In this document: positions 9,934 to 20,875 of the stretch, piece after piece
Position numbering within the stretch: the first letter of the stretch is position 1
Layout of the letters: each line of letters begins with the position of its first letter
Origin: Neopestalotiopsis rosae
Taxonomy: Eukaryota; Ascomycota; Sordariomycetes; Amphisphaeriales; Sporocadaceae
Direction of reading: 5' to 3'
Length of the DNA stretch: 64,000 bases
Assembly: GCA_023078685.1 (NCBI GenBank)
Contig: JALGAS010000007.1
Location: 2,728,001-2,792,000 of the forward strand
Program-made: the position numbers and the translations under genes
Notes under the pieces: model-generated
The model's input: the letters and a program-made list of their open reading frames with translations, nothing else
Told to the model about the DNA's origin: nothing
Database searches by the model: none

Positions 9934-12900
9934 TTTTGCTACTCTATCTTTGTATTGTATGATATATTCCTAATCTTATTTTTATTTGTCTTGCAAAGAA
10001 CATTGCTATATTATATGACTGCCGATTTGGAATCTCATATGCCATTGTATCAGAGCTTTTGACGTCATATACGAAAGATTAATAAGGCGCCCCCCAATTG
10101 AGTCGCGCTTGTGCATGCGCATGTGCATCCCGCGTGCCCGGCGCATCCCCGGGTGGGATAGTGGAAGTGGTCGGCGTAAACTCCGAGGAAATGTCTACAC
10201 CTTTGGAATCTTTCTACGCATTTCACAGTTTTGTTGACCACACAAGTTGCCAGACTTGTTCGCAAACTCGTGCCGCTGCGGTTGTCAAATCTAGATGGAT
10301 GCGGACCCGCTCTCAAGATCTTTGGCCGCTTACGCACGGCCTGGCATGCGTCTTGTGATACTCAGACTGTATGTATCCCGTCCAGGTCTGCAGCCGCATG
10401 GGGGAAACTGAGTCTGGTCTCAGGTATCGGAGATATAGAGGGGATTATCCGGGGTCAGTGTTGGTGATCATAAAGCCGTGAGGATTTTGAAAGGGTGCGT
10501 GCGGCAATGGTAGGCATTGCCTCAGATATCACAAATGGGCCATTTGGACCTTTTTGATAGTTCATCTTTTAATCTGTAACTAGTGACTGTAGCCAACGAA
10601 TTCGTTGATTTCAGTTGGTGTAATGTAGGCAATATATTTCCATGTAGGCAAGTAGAGTTGACGCTTGCCACACAGCGCTGACTTTGCTGATCGGGAACGC
10701 TGGCAACTGTCATTAGGTGCGACGTCGGCAAAGTATTCTAGGGCTGATAGTCGATGACAGGTCAGAACCCAATCAAGACGATCCCATTCACCAAAGACGC
10801 GGTTCGATCTCCCAGCCCGCGCGACTCGACTCGACTGGATGACCACCCACCTGCCACCACCACCCACCACCCACTCACACACACACATACACGCATACGG
10901 ACACCCACCCACCGGCTTTGACAAGCCACACGCATTAGGCTGGGTCGGCTTATCTGCAGCCCTTTTTTGGTTCTGAAACGAACCACATCTACTTCGGCAG
11001 TCACTGTAGTATAGACTTGTAAGTCAGCCACATCGAGTCCAGATGACTATATACTCTGTAGAAAAGTGAGCCCCAAGCACACAAAGCACAAAGCTGCACC
11101 CTCAGATGGATTAAGGAGGTGTGAAACCGGACTCTGTCAAAAAGTCTAATAGCACAGGATTCGACCATGCAGAATGAAGGTGTAATAGCCGGGGTTGGCT
11201 TGTAGATTCGCCGAAGGATCAACATGGAACTGCCAAAACAAGCCTACGAGGCCAAGAAGGTTAATATGAATTTGAGAGGCCGCTTAGTACATAGTAGACA
11301 TGCAGAAGAGAGACAGGACGATTTGGGCTTGATGCAAGATCCCATCATCCCAGCAGCCAACAATGAGCTTGAATTCATTCGTTTTGCTCATTTTGCTCAT
11401 TTTGGGGGCCTCTTGAGGCGACGATTGCGACCTTTCTACTGGCGGGCGTGCAAAGACGGACGCTATTTCTCTGGATTAAGGTGCAGGGGAGCCCCTGGGG
11501 ACGCTGTCAAGCTAACTAAGGTAGCATTCGTCGGCCCTTGCAGAAATGCTGTCCCCGCATCGCACTATCGGTTTGTTCAATTTCCAATTTCAAAAAAATT
11601 TGGACTGTGCCTTTTTCTACCTACCCTTTCCCGCCCTCACTCCTACTATCGCGAACCGGCTTCTCCCCCGACGAGCGAGGTTTTCCCTTTTCTTGGGATC
11701 TTGGGATCGAACCAAATTCGACCGTCGATTGGCGCGATCCCACGTGTGATGGTTGCAATTTTCATCAGTATTTTTCTTCTTCACCTTCTTTGTCCTCCCC
11801 GATCTCAATGTGTGTTCGGGTAAACTGCACGTCACCTTCGGTCACTGCTCTTGGCACAGACAAACATGGCGCCACAACTTCCCTGTCTCAACGTTTGAAG
11901 AAAACTTACCAACCTGCCTACCTGCCTGCCAGTATGCCAGTCTAGTGTACGGCTGCATACGGTCCCGATTGATTGCAATGGACGGAGACGCTCTTCAACT
12001 TTAATTCAGATCGCAATTCCTCGGGTTCCATTCCACAATACGTATCAAAGTTCCCATTTGGTCGCTCTGTGGCCCCAAATGGTCAATCTAGTCCCTGTCG
12101 TCTTTCTCGTTCCTGGCAAGCTCGAGATTTCCAAGAGCCCGCCAGGCTGTTCCGGTACTAGTAAGCAGCGCGGCAGCTGGTGGACCGTATGATTAGCGCT
12201 CGCGATGGGCTGCTTGAACCCCTGATCAGGGTGCCGATCCCTCCTCCCAAAGCTCCGTAGCCAGGAGGCTAGCTAGACTGCTTGCGCCGGCAGCATGTTC
12301 ATGTCATTTCACCATTGCCCACCACCGTAGTCTAGGAGTCACTGATGCGTGAATCTGGCTGGTAAGTAGGGTGATAGTATGGATGGGCCGGACCAGGTGG
12401 GCGGGTGGTGGCTGCCAGTAGGTAGGTATCTACCGCTTCTCGCTCGCAGGACCAGAAAGTGAGGTTCGCCTGGTATCAATCACAACAACGAATCTCCAGA
12501 GACCAGAGGCAAGAAAAAAAAGGGAAGAGCTTCCAGAAAAGACGAGACAACAAGAGTCAAAATCAATAGGTGCCATCATGACTCGGACTCGACCACTTCC
12601 GCAATAATCTTGACCAGTCACTTTCTTTTTACCGCTGGTTTCCTGCCTCCGACAATCCGCGCATCTTTTGAATCTATCACATCTATCTACTTTGTACCTA
12701 CCTACGACCTACTCTACCTACCTTGAGAGATCTACCTCGAGAGATCTACCTCGAGAGATCTACCTTGACCTCTCAGGTACCCGGGTCTTGCTGCTCCAGT
12801 TCAATGTAAGTGGTGCCCAGGATCAACATCTCGTCTCCTCAATTTTACACGGCGCTCTTTTTTTTTAATCTGATTTCCTTACCTCTACCTCACCCAATTT

Positions 12901-13425
12901 TTTTATCCTGCAGGAACAGAGATCGGCTTCCTTGCAGATTCTGTTTTGACCTTTTGAAATCCTTCCTTGCTTGCTTGCATCCATGCTTGCTTGGACCTCT
13001 TATTGTGTCTCTCACATCTCTCTACTCTGACTACACATGTGGATTGGGTCTTGCCTCCCAGCCGCCCCAACAGCCTTTTATTATTATCCTTATTATTATT
13101 AGGCTTTCGCTTTCACATTTCAATGTTACCCTCCCTCCCAGCCTTGCGCCCCAGAACCTTTTTGCTCCGTCAGGATCGCGTCGCTGTCCCGTAAATAGCA
13201 ACAACTCGCGTCGAGTGCCCGAGCAGGGTCCTTGTTTTTAATTGTTCATCCTTTGCATATCTTATACAGGAGTATCCATTCCGCAGCTGATTTTCTCAAA
13301 AGATGCGTCGCATTTCGTCGCCCTAACGGCCCAGAATCCATTACAAAAAGCTTGGTCCATTCTCAAGTGACCAGAAGAGCAATTGAAACGCCTTCGTGGT
13401 GTTGCCATTGCACGCCGCAGGCATC
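9934..13425. other. Long intergenic region with simple repeats, upstream of the 1346-aa gene
   Basis: About 3.5 kb with no recognisable protein family. The only long ATG frame (11224-11823, plus strand, 199 codons) is arginine-rich, shows no family motif and runs through pyrimidine-rich leader-like DNA, so I do not call it. The stretch holds a CA/CCA-rich microsatellite at about 10840-10910, a short ATTTTGCTC direct repeat near 11390, and CTACC-rich and CT-rich tracts from 12690 to 13170 that look like a long leader or promoter of the next gene. Confidence 0.45.
12723..12766 (+). repeat. 14-nt tandem repeat, three copies
   Basis: The unit TCGAGAGATCTACC, with TT in place of TC in the first copy, repeats three times in a row. 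It contains the palindrome AGATCT in every copy and lies in the presumed leader or promoter of the gene starting at 13426. Confidence 0.85.
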
Positions 13426-16400
13426 ATGTCGTCGGCGGCAGGCTTGGCAAACTCGTCATGGACTGGCCGTGATGGCGCACAATCGCAGCAAGAAGCCTCG
13501 AGGACAGTCAGATCGATCCGCAACCGGCTTCCACGTTCACAGTCAACTGGTAACATGCTGGAAGCTGTGGGAGCATCTTTCAGGAGCAGTCACCACGAAC
13601 CACGCGACATTAATACAGACTCAAACGAACGCGGCAATCTGCAAGAGCTAGCCAAGTTCTTTCGCACTACTGCGCCGCCTCTCTCCCATGCGAGCGAACA
13701 TGCTCAGGTCCGCTCTGGCTTGGAGCATGGCCGGAAGCGCTCCTTCCAGTCATTTATTAAGCGCCGGAGGAATACGAAATCGGGGTCCCACTCGGTGCAC
13801 CTACAGCCGAGCGAAAGGTTCGTCGTCAAGAGATCAATTGAAGGCTATCCATACACCACGCTGCCAGACCCCGAAGAGCCGATCAAGGAGGAAGCAGCAT
13901 CTTCGACACATTACCCCGTCTTCCCAGGAACGCATGCCCGGCGGCCATCCGCGCCTCCGCAATGGCCAGAGAGGACGTCTTCAGCGAATGGACCCCTCAG
14001 CCCAAAGACCCCTACTCGCGCCTCATCAACAGAGTCTATTCATGGCATGCCGCAAATAACAGAGCAAAGTCCTGCCTCCGTCAATCCTGAACTGCAGCCA
14101 GGGAATGAGGATCTCAAGAACTTTACAGAGGCCCGTGTCATGGCCACCAATTTTCTCGATAACCTGGCGGCGCAACACAACTCGCATGGAAAACGGCCAA
14201 CCGAGAAGGGGGATAACACAGGACGAGACAAGAAGGAACCTGTCATCAATAATACCCACGTACCACATTCTTCGCCTCTATCATTGATACTTCACAAGCA
14301 TGGTCATGCAGAAGGTCAGAATGCATCCGTCGAATTTCCGGCTACACCCCCTCCTTCGGGGCAGTCTCAACAATTCGAATGGCCTGAAGTTGTTATCAAA
14401 TCGCCCAAATCGCCGGCGAAATCCCCAGAAACATTATTAGCCAGACGAAGGCAATCCAGCCTGACCAGTCTACAAATGATGCACACATCTCCCAAGGCAC
14501 GCGGCTCGCCCCAATTGCCACCAAACGCGGCTGCTCAACGTAATCTTGGCGGCCTTGCTGTGCCAGAGGAGAATATCATGCCAGAATCGCCAGGATTTCC
14601 GAAAATGTTGGCTGGAATGACGTTTCCCTCTCCACCAAAGACATCAAGGCCCACATCAGCTGCAAGTAACTCAACTTCGGGATCTCGTCCCAGTACTGCC
14701 GTGTCGCCTCCGGCCGTGCGACCTCGCACGTCAAGCAGAAATGCCACCATGCCTCCAGCAGGTACAATCTCGCTGAATGAAATCGTAATGCGGTCTACAC
14801 GGCCAGGGCTTTCACATTCCCAGTCTGATTATACGCTTGGAGACTCGACCGGCACACGAGGCCATAAGAAGATGGAATCTGTGGTTGCCACGCCTTCTTC
14901 AGTATGTGGGAACTCTGTGCCGTCGTTCAGTCCAGTGCTATCGCCACAGGACAATGGCTTGTCGGCCAGTGATGTCTACCATGCACGATCGGAATCTGAC
15001 ATGTCGTACGTGACCGCATGTGACGAGCAGCGGGCGTCGGGAACACCCTCAACATTTAGCGAGTTTGCATCATATCGGCAATCTGGGTCTAGTATAATCA
15101 CAACCACCACGGAATCACACAGACGGTCTACTTCAACCAACTTGACCAATAGACAATCTACAAGAAGCAACGCCACCACGATTAGTACATCACCCAGCAT
15201 TGAAGAGGGGACAAGTAAGCTCGAAGATTCCGCGACTTCAAATGTGCACGACAATCCCAATTGGCCCCTGCCAGCTGATGTTTCTGGCGACCTACTTCAA
15301 CGGCGAGTATCAAGCAAGAGCTCGAATGCGAGCGAGCGCCACATTGAAACTACGCCAATGACAGAACATGGTTCACCCAAGCCCATGAGCATTGCTGAAA
15401 GAAGAATCGCGCGTCATAGACCAGCAACGGAACATCGAGAAAAGCTGATTGACCATACGCACCTAGCCGCGAGACCTAATCTCCGAAGCGCAATGAGCTT
15501 TGATTCGGTGGATTCTCCAGTGCTTGGCTATTTCCCGCACAGCGTTGTCCCAAGCAGAAAAGCGTCCGTTCATGGCCCCTCTCCGTTGGCCCACATTTCT
15601 CCACTGGTCGCGGTCACACAGGGGGCAGAGGCGGAAAGTAGCCAAGGGGAAAACCCAGCCGCGCCCGTCGACGAATTTGAGCAATTCCATCCGGCAACAC
15701 GCATCGCCAAAACAATGCAAAAGGAAGTAAAAGTGTCGCCTTCGAACGCAACAAAGAGGGCAACATGGAGTGTTTCGTCTCTCATGGCGACCGAGATTCA
15801 GCCATCTGAAGATCCGGAACCAGAGGAACGAAATGACTTGGCAATATCGGCTTTAATGATTGTGGCAGAGGTGCTACCGGAATTGGTGGAAGAAGCGCTG
15901 CCCCCAAGCAAGCGCCTTTCTATAATTCCTCCCACCAGTGTATCAGCAGTACCACACTTGCCGCCAAAATCGCCGCGACGTCCGAAACACACAGTCAACA
16001 AAAGACTTTCTCGTCAGTTTCCTATGCCGATTAGAGTCAACATTCCAACAGCGGATGCTTCTGGATCTGTTTCGAATCAGTCCAATGTCATTGAACGGGG
16101 TGGCATGCCATTTCCCGCCCCAGGGACCACTCCTAGGGCACAGAAGCGCATGAGTCTGCCAATCTATATGTCGGGTGGTGCCAGACCTGTTTCCTGGATG
16201 CCTCCATCTCGACTTCGAGAGTCATACATTGCCTCCGATGCTGATGTCGTTGAAGAGCCTGAACCCGAGTCACCGGCAGAGCCCGAGCCAGAGACCAAGC
16301 CCAGGAGGCGAAGCAGTGTGATTAAGGAGAAGATTCAACTAGCGAAGCTGGCCAGGGAAAAGGAAATTGCCGACCTAGTAGCCCAAATGGCCAAACCGAC

Positions 16401-17466
16401 GACTACTGCATCTATGGACTCATATGAAGATTTCAGTGACTCCTCGGAGAGCCAGGCGTGTACCACAGATGACCTTGAGCATCGCATCAACGTTCTCGAG
16501 CAGAACAATGGTGAATGGGCCAGCATGCTTAATCCGCTTCTCACCAACATGAATCGTACTCTGATGGAGATGAAAGAGGGAAAACTCAACCCATTACTCA
16601 TGAACGAGTTTATCATTGATATGACGGTCGAGGCAAGAAGATCAATGATGAGCAGCAACAGCCCTCAGGAGAGTGAGGTTGGTCTCAGATCGCCCGTCAC
16701 ATTCGAAGGGTTCGATGGTTCCCACTCACCCAAGCCACAGCCAGAGTCAAGACCATCGACTGCTGTGCGCATCAAGAAGAGCAGCCTGGACCAGACTCTG
16801 CCCCGAAAAGAGCATGTCCGGGTCTCTACAGAACAGCCACAGGAGCCGGAAGTAGAAGAAGTAGAGGAAATGGAGGAGGCGGAGGAGGCGGAGGAGCCTG
16901 CAATTGCAGTCCAAGACGGATTGACGGAAATCAAGGTCCCATCCATTACGGATTCCGCAATTGCGACGTCGCCTAGGACGCCCCAGGAGCATGAAGTCGA
17001 AATTGACAGGGCCATCCGCAAACGCATTCTGGCGCAGGAAGTCATGATGGATGAACTAATGATGAAATGGGGTCTCCCTTCGCCGCGACCTTCGATGGAC
17101 TCGTCCAGGTCGAGTGCCATGACCTTACCCCCTGTTGTTGGAACGCCGTCGCAGCGACACAGCAAGAGCAGCAGTACGGCTACCATCCGGCCGACGCACA
17201 AGAAGGCTGCAGAATCAGATGCAATGGCAACCTTTGGTGATGGTGCGCTCAGGGAGGCACCAATCAACAAGCACTTGCTCATGGATGGAGACGGTCTGAC
17301 CGGACCTGGGGCCAGTAGAAGGGGCAGTCGTCGCTGGAGCAGTGCTGGAGAACGGATGAGCTGGAAACCAGGCGACACTGGATTTATGAATGTGCTCATG
17401 CAGGAGCTGAGATCGACATCGAGGCTCAGCCTTGAAAGTGGAGGGGACTATGAGGTCTGGATCTGA
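13426..17466 (+). CDS. Large Ser/Pro-rich, mostly disordered protein, 1346 aa, unknown function
   Basis: One uninterrupted frame of 1347 codons; the first ATG is at 13426 (the frame is open slightly upstream but has no ATG there). Composition is rich in Ser, Pro, Thr and Arg with many SP/TP dipeptides, which suggests long disordered segments and heavy phosphorylation. An early basic stretch (SFQSFIKRRRNT, residues about 105-116) could be a localisation signal. Residues about 960-1080 are different: a charged segment (KEKIQLAKLAREKEIADL), then DDLEHRINVLEQNNGEW and LLTNMNRTLMEMKEG, likely coiled coil. A Glu-rich run follows at about 1141-1158. I recognise no catalytic domain. An intronless 4-kb frame is unusual among these neighbours. 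The conserved-looking coiled part suggests a scaffold or cortical adaptor, but this is a guess. Confidence 0.85.
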   Translation: MSSAAGLANSSWTGRDGAQSQQEASRTVRSIRNRLPRSQSTGNMLEAVGASFRSSHHEPRDINTDSNERGNLQELAKFFRTTAPPLSHASEHAQVRSGLEHGRKRSFQSFIKRRRNTKSGSHSVHLQPSERFVVKRSIEGYPYTTLPDPEEPIKEEAASSTHYPVFPGTHARRPSAPPQWPERTSSANGPLSPKTPTRASSTESIHGMPQITEQSPASVNPELQPGNEDLKNFTEARVMATNFLDNLAAQHNSHGKRPTEKGDNTGRDKKEPVINNTHVPHSSPLSLILHKHGHAEGQNASVEFPATPPPSGQSQQFEWPEVVIKSPKSPAKSPETLLARRRQSSLTSLQMMHTSPKARGSPQLPPNAAAQRNLGGLAVPEENIMPESPGFPKMLAGMTFPSPPKTSRPTSAASNSTSGSRPSTAVSPPAVRPRTSSRNATMPPAGTISLNEIVMRSTRPGLSHSQSDYTLGDSTGTRGHKKMESVVATPSSVCGNSVPSFSPVLSPQDNGLSASDVYHARSESDMSYVTACDEQRASGTPSTFSEFASYRQSGSSIITTTTESHRRSTSTNLTNRQSTRSNATTISTSPSIEEGTSKLEDSATSNVHDNPNWPLPADVSGDLLQRRVSSKSSNASERHIETTPMTEHGSPKPMSIAERRIARHRPATEHREKLIDHTHLAARPNLRSAMSFDSVDSPVLGYFPHSVVPSRKASVHGPSPLAHISPLVAVTQGAEAESSQGENPAAPVDEFEQFHPATRIAKTMQKEVKVSPSNATKRATWSVSSLMATEIQPSEDPEPEERNDLAISALMIVAEVLPELVEEALPPSKRLSIIPPTSVSAVPHLPPKSPRRPKHTVNKRLSRQFPMPIRVNIPTADASGSVSNQSNVIERGGMPFPAPGTTPRAQKRMSLPIYMSGGARPVSWMPPSRLRESYIASDADVVEEPEPESPAEPEPETKPRRRSSVIKEKIQLAKLAREKEIADLVAQMAKPTTTASMDSYEDFSDSSESQACTTDDLEHRINVLEQNNGEWASMLNPLLTNMNRTLMEMKEGKLNPLLMNEFIIDMTVEARRSMMSSNSPQESEVGLRSPVTFEGFDGSHSPKPQPESRPSTAVRIKKSSLDQTLPRKEHVRVSTEQPQEPEVEEVEEMEEAEEAEEPAIAVQDGLTEIKVPSITDSAIATSPRTPQEHEVEIDRAIRKRILAQEVMMDELMMKWGLPSPRPSMDSSRSSAMTLPPVVGTPSQRHSKSSSTATIRPTHKKAAESDAMATFGDGALREAPINKHLLMDGDGLTGPGASRRGSRRWSSAGERMSWKPGDTGFMNVLMQELRSTSRLSLESGGDYEVWI

Positions 17467-19653
17467 GATCTGATGGAGAAGAGACTGAAATGTCCACCGC
17501 GCGTCGCAATGCGACGAAACCAAACATTTCCTTGAATCATTTGAGTATATACGGATACGAACTGATACTGTTTTTACGCTCATTAGGAGCTGATTGTTTT
17601 TTAAGATACCCAAGCCTGTGGCTTTACGTAGACCTTTTAAAAGGATAATAAAATGACGATAGTATCATTTCTCAAACCTGACAGTCTTGATGAAAGGATG
17701 AATGAACATATGGCGCCGCAATCAATCAAAGCCTTTATGACAATTGCCGTGCATGTTGGTAATAATAGTAAAATGGTGGCGACGTTTCAACTGCATTTTC
17801 ATGACACGTGGCCGCCCCAACAAGGTGCGTTTTGTAATTGTATGTAGGTACACTATGGAGCTCGGGACTCTCGAATCGTTAGTTGAGACGCATGATGTGC
17901 AGTAGTTAGTTCGATTTTCTCCTCCCCATAATTCAGAGAGTGGGAGAGGGTGTGTGAGCGTGTGAGAGGAAACATGACCCGCCTGGGAGGAAGATCACGA
18001 CTTTTTGGAAATGGAAATAAACAAACATCTAAGCATAAAAACGCGTGGGTTACATGTCATGTACCTACATTACCTTAAAAAAATGTATTGTACGGGTCTT
18101 GCCGCACTGTCCGAGCAGTTTAGTGGAAAGGTTAGAGGAGACGCGATTGATAATTGGTGCCGGCATTTACACAGTACGCGCACACGTTTGCCACGTTTTA
18201 TTTACAGTACAGACACATACGATGGCAAGATGGGGGAAATGTGTGTGTATGATGCATGCACGGCAAATAACAATGTCAATTGAAGATTGAGTATGGGAAA
18301 ACATGGCAAGGAGTGTTATGCTTAATTGGACGTAATCAATTGACAGCAAGGATGATGGGATACATAGATGATGTATGATGGATGATGATGATGGGGGAGA
18401 ACGGCGACGAGCGAGCGAGCGAGAGACCATGACCAGCCAAGGCCAAAACCAGCCAGCAAATAGAAAAGAAAAATTATAAGCATCATGATATCATCTTCCG
18501 CAATTATGGTCGAGGGGCAGCTTTTTTAGTTTTGGGGCAGATTTCCTTGCCGAAAAAAGAGGTAAAAAGTGGGGAGAAGCATTGTCCGTCCAGTGTGCGA
18601 GCGTAGTCTTGGCGTGTCTCTTTGCTGGGGTGGGAGGGCACTTGGTGGGCGGGCGTGCCAAGGTGCGCAGAGATGCGCTGATGAGATCAAATGCCCCCCC
18701 AGCAGCCAGCAGCCAGCAGCCAGGCCCAGCACTCGGCAGACTTTCATGGGTTCGCAAGCACTAAAAAGAGGCTGGCGGCGGATCATAAAGAAACCACGAT
18801 CCAGATGTCGCGCGCTTTCTTCTCTCAGTGCAACGCTACTACGCTACGTACAGTGGTCAAGAGAGTGTGCACGGGCCAGCCGCCGCCGCCTCTGCCGGGG
18901 GAAATATGGTCAAAATCCTGCAACGGCTGGGGCTGGTTCACACGCAGCTTTTTTCTTCGTTGCCGACCCGGGACGATCATGACTGCAGCAGCAATTCAAT
19001 TTCATTGAGTGTTGGAATGAACAATATGGAATAGAGCTACACTGACCTCAAGCTGACCTACCTGCCTACCTGCCTACACTTGTACTACACTTGAAGCCAT
19101 TGGGATCATACAATTCCTCATTCAACACGATACACACACGTACTCTCTAGCGCCATCTCTTGTCGGTCTCTTTCCCCGTCGTCTGCCTCTGCCTCTGTCC
19201 TGTCCTTGCCCCATCCATCTGCCATCTGCACTCTGCACGCGCCTCTCACGTCTTCGTCAAATGGGATCGGAGCGCTCGTTGCCTTTCAATTGATTGGTTG
19301 CATCTCTTTCCCTCATTCTCTTATTTCCTCGACGTCTCATTTGCCCAACCAGAGCAGCCAAACATCTTTGCCAGCAAGCAGTCGTCTCATCATCAGCAGC
19401 ATTACCGTCGTCGTCGTCGTTGTCGTCGTCGATAATATTGTCTTAGGTCATCATCCATTCATATTTGGCAGCTTGATACAATCCCAGAATTCACACACTC
19501 AATCACGCATTCCCAAATACACCCATACACACACAAGCTCGGATCAATCCATTCATCTTCTTCTTGATTTTACCCTCCCTCCACCCCACTTCAGCCAGAG
19601 AAAGCAAGCACGCACATGTATCCTCACCCCGGCGCGTCGTCATCGTCATCACC
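17467..19653. other. Intergenic region and leader of the small 126-aa gene
   Basis: About 2.2 kb without a supported gene. Short frames here have no family motif. Low-complexity features are a GAGC run near 18405-18425, a CAGCCAG run near 18697-18722 and a GTC/CGT run at about 19408-19434. Pyrimidine-rich DNA from 19140 to 19650 looks like the transcribed leader of the gene at 19654. Confidence 0.4.
19408..19434 (+). repeat. CGT/GTC trinucleotide microsatellite
   Basis: A run of CGTCGT units with one interruption (TTG) lies about 220 bases before the start codon of the 126-aa gene, in its likely 5' untranslated region. Confidence 0.8.
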
Positions 19654-20189
19654 ATGGTAGCCAACAAGAAGTCCGAGGCCACCTCGCTATGGCAGCGGCG
19701 CGTCAAAGTCGCCATGCCAAAGGCAGACAAGATTTTGGAGACGACGGCATGGACTTTGCTTGGCGGCGTGGATCGCAAGATTATCCGGGACCAGATTGAT
19801 GCCTTCCTCGAGATAGCAATGTAAGTCATGCTTTTCCTACTTCCCGTTTTCCCTTTCTTAAAGACTCATATCTCCTCTCATCTACTTTTCAATCTTTTCC
19901 TTGCTTTTCCTTACTTGGTATATATAAAAGGGATCATTAGCAGCTCACACATAATCTTTTGCTCCCCCAAAACAGCGCCGAGGCAGTCAAGAATCTTCCC
20001 AAGGGCGAACGTCTGGATTATGATCCCATGATCAACCAGGCTATCCAAGAGGCCTTTTCGGATCATTTTCATCTCTTCTCCTGGGCCACTGAGCAAGACG
20101 GCGAGAACAAGATGATGGACCCTTGGCACATGGACGGCTGGGAGGATGAGTCCTGCCCTCACGAGCTCTTCGACATGCACGGCGTATAG
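19654..20189 (+). CDS. Small conserved-looking protein of unknown function, 126 aa
   Basis: Exons 19654-19820 and 19976-20189, split by a 155-nt intron with GTAAGT donor and ACAG acceptor, give 126 aa. The start sits in a good context (accATGG). The N-terminal half is basic and helical (LWQRRVKVAMPKADKILE), followed by WTLLGGVDRKIIRDQ. The C-terminal third is acidic and rich in His, Trp, Met and Asp (DPWHMDGWEDESCPHELFDMHGV), with one Cys. There is no signal peptide or membrane segment. I do not recognise the family. The clean splice and balanced composition argue for a real gene. The His/Asp/Cys tail could bind metal, but no known motif is matched. Confidence 0.75.
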
Positions 20190-20875
20190 GTTTCGTTGGG
20201 CGTAGCAGCCGGAGAGCCCCAGAGCCTGTGGTTTCCTCCCGGTTGTGATGACAAACCCTAGCTGCCGCTGCTTTGTCCGCTGCCAATGCGTGCAGGCGGT
20301 CTCGCAGCATAATGGCTCACCTAGCGGTATCTGAGTACCTGGTCTATCGACATTGGCCTTCCATCATGGTAACGTACATGGATCGACGCATGACGCAAGG
20401 AGATCGGTTTCTCTCCACTTCTACTCATCGTCTCATTTTCGAATCAAGGTGCTTTCCAAAGCAATACCTAGTCGATAAATTAAAGCTCCTCCAGGGAGGA
20501 ACGCGCATGTCCGGCACGAGGGAAAAGGGACCACAAGGAAAAACTCCAAAAAGGGATTTTTGACTTTACTGGATTATGTTTCATGGTATATATATACTAA
20601 AGCAAGGCGTACTGGCGTTTCAAGGAAAGAGAAGGCGTTGATTTGGCGGTGGTGTACGAATGGATACAAATGCATTTTCACCCATGTTTATAAATCATTT
20701 CCCCTTCCCTGTTCATCTCAGACATGGAAGGTCTGTTTAAACTAACGAGAAGAAATGGGAAGGTGTATTGTTTGCCTCCAATTTTTTGGGTCTTATTTTG
20801 GTTTGGTCTCATGATTTATACTGCTCCTATGTGCTGCTGATCTCTATACCAGTTTTGCTATACCTGTCTTGTTGC
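20190..20875. other. Convergent intergenic region
   Basis: It lies between the stop of the 126-aa gene and the stop of the carboxylesterase gene on the opposite strand. Nothing beyond likely 3' untranslated sequence is visible. Confidence 0.4.

Noticed and set aside
11224..11823. A 199-codon ATG frame on the plus strand
   Set aside because: Arginine-rich, with no family motif, and it crosses pyrimidine-rich leader-like DNA. No splice partner was seen.
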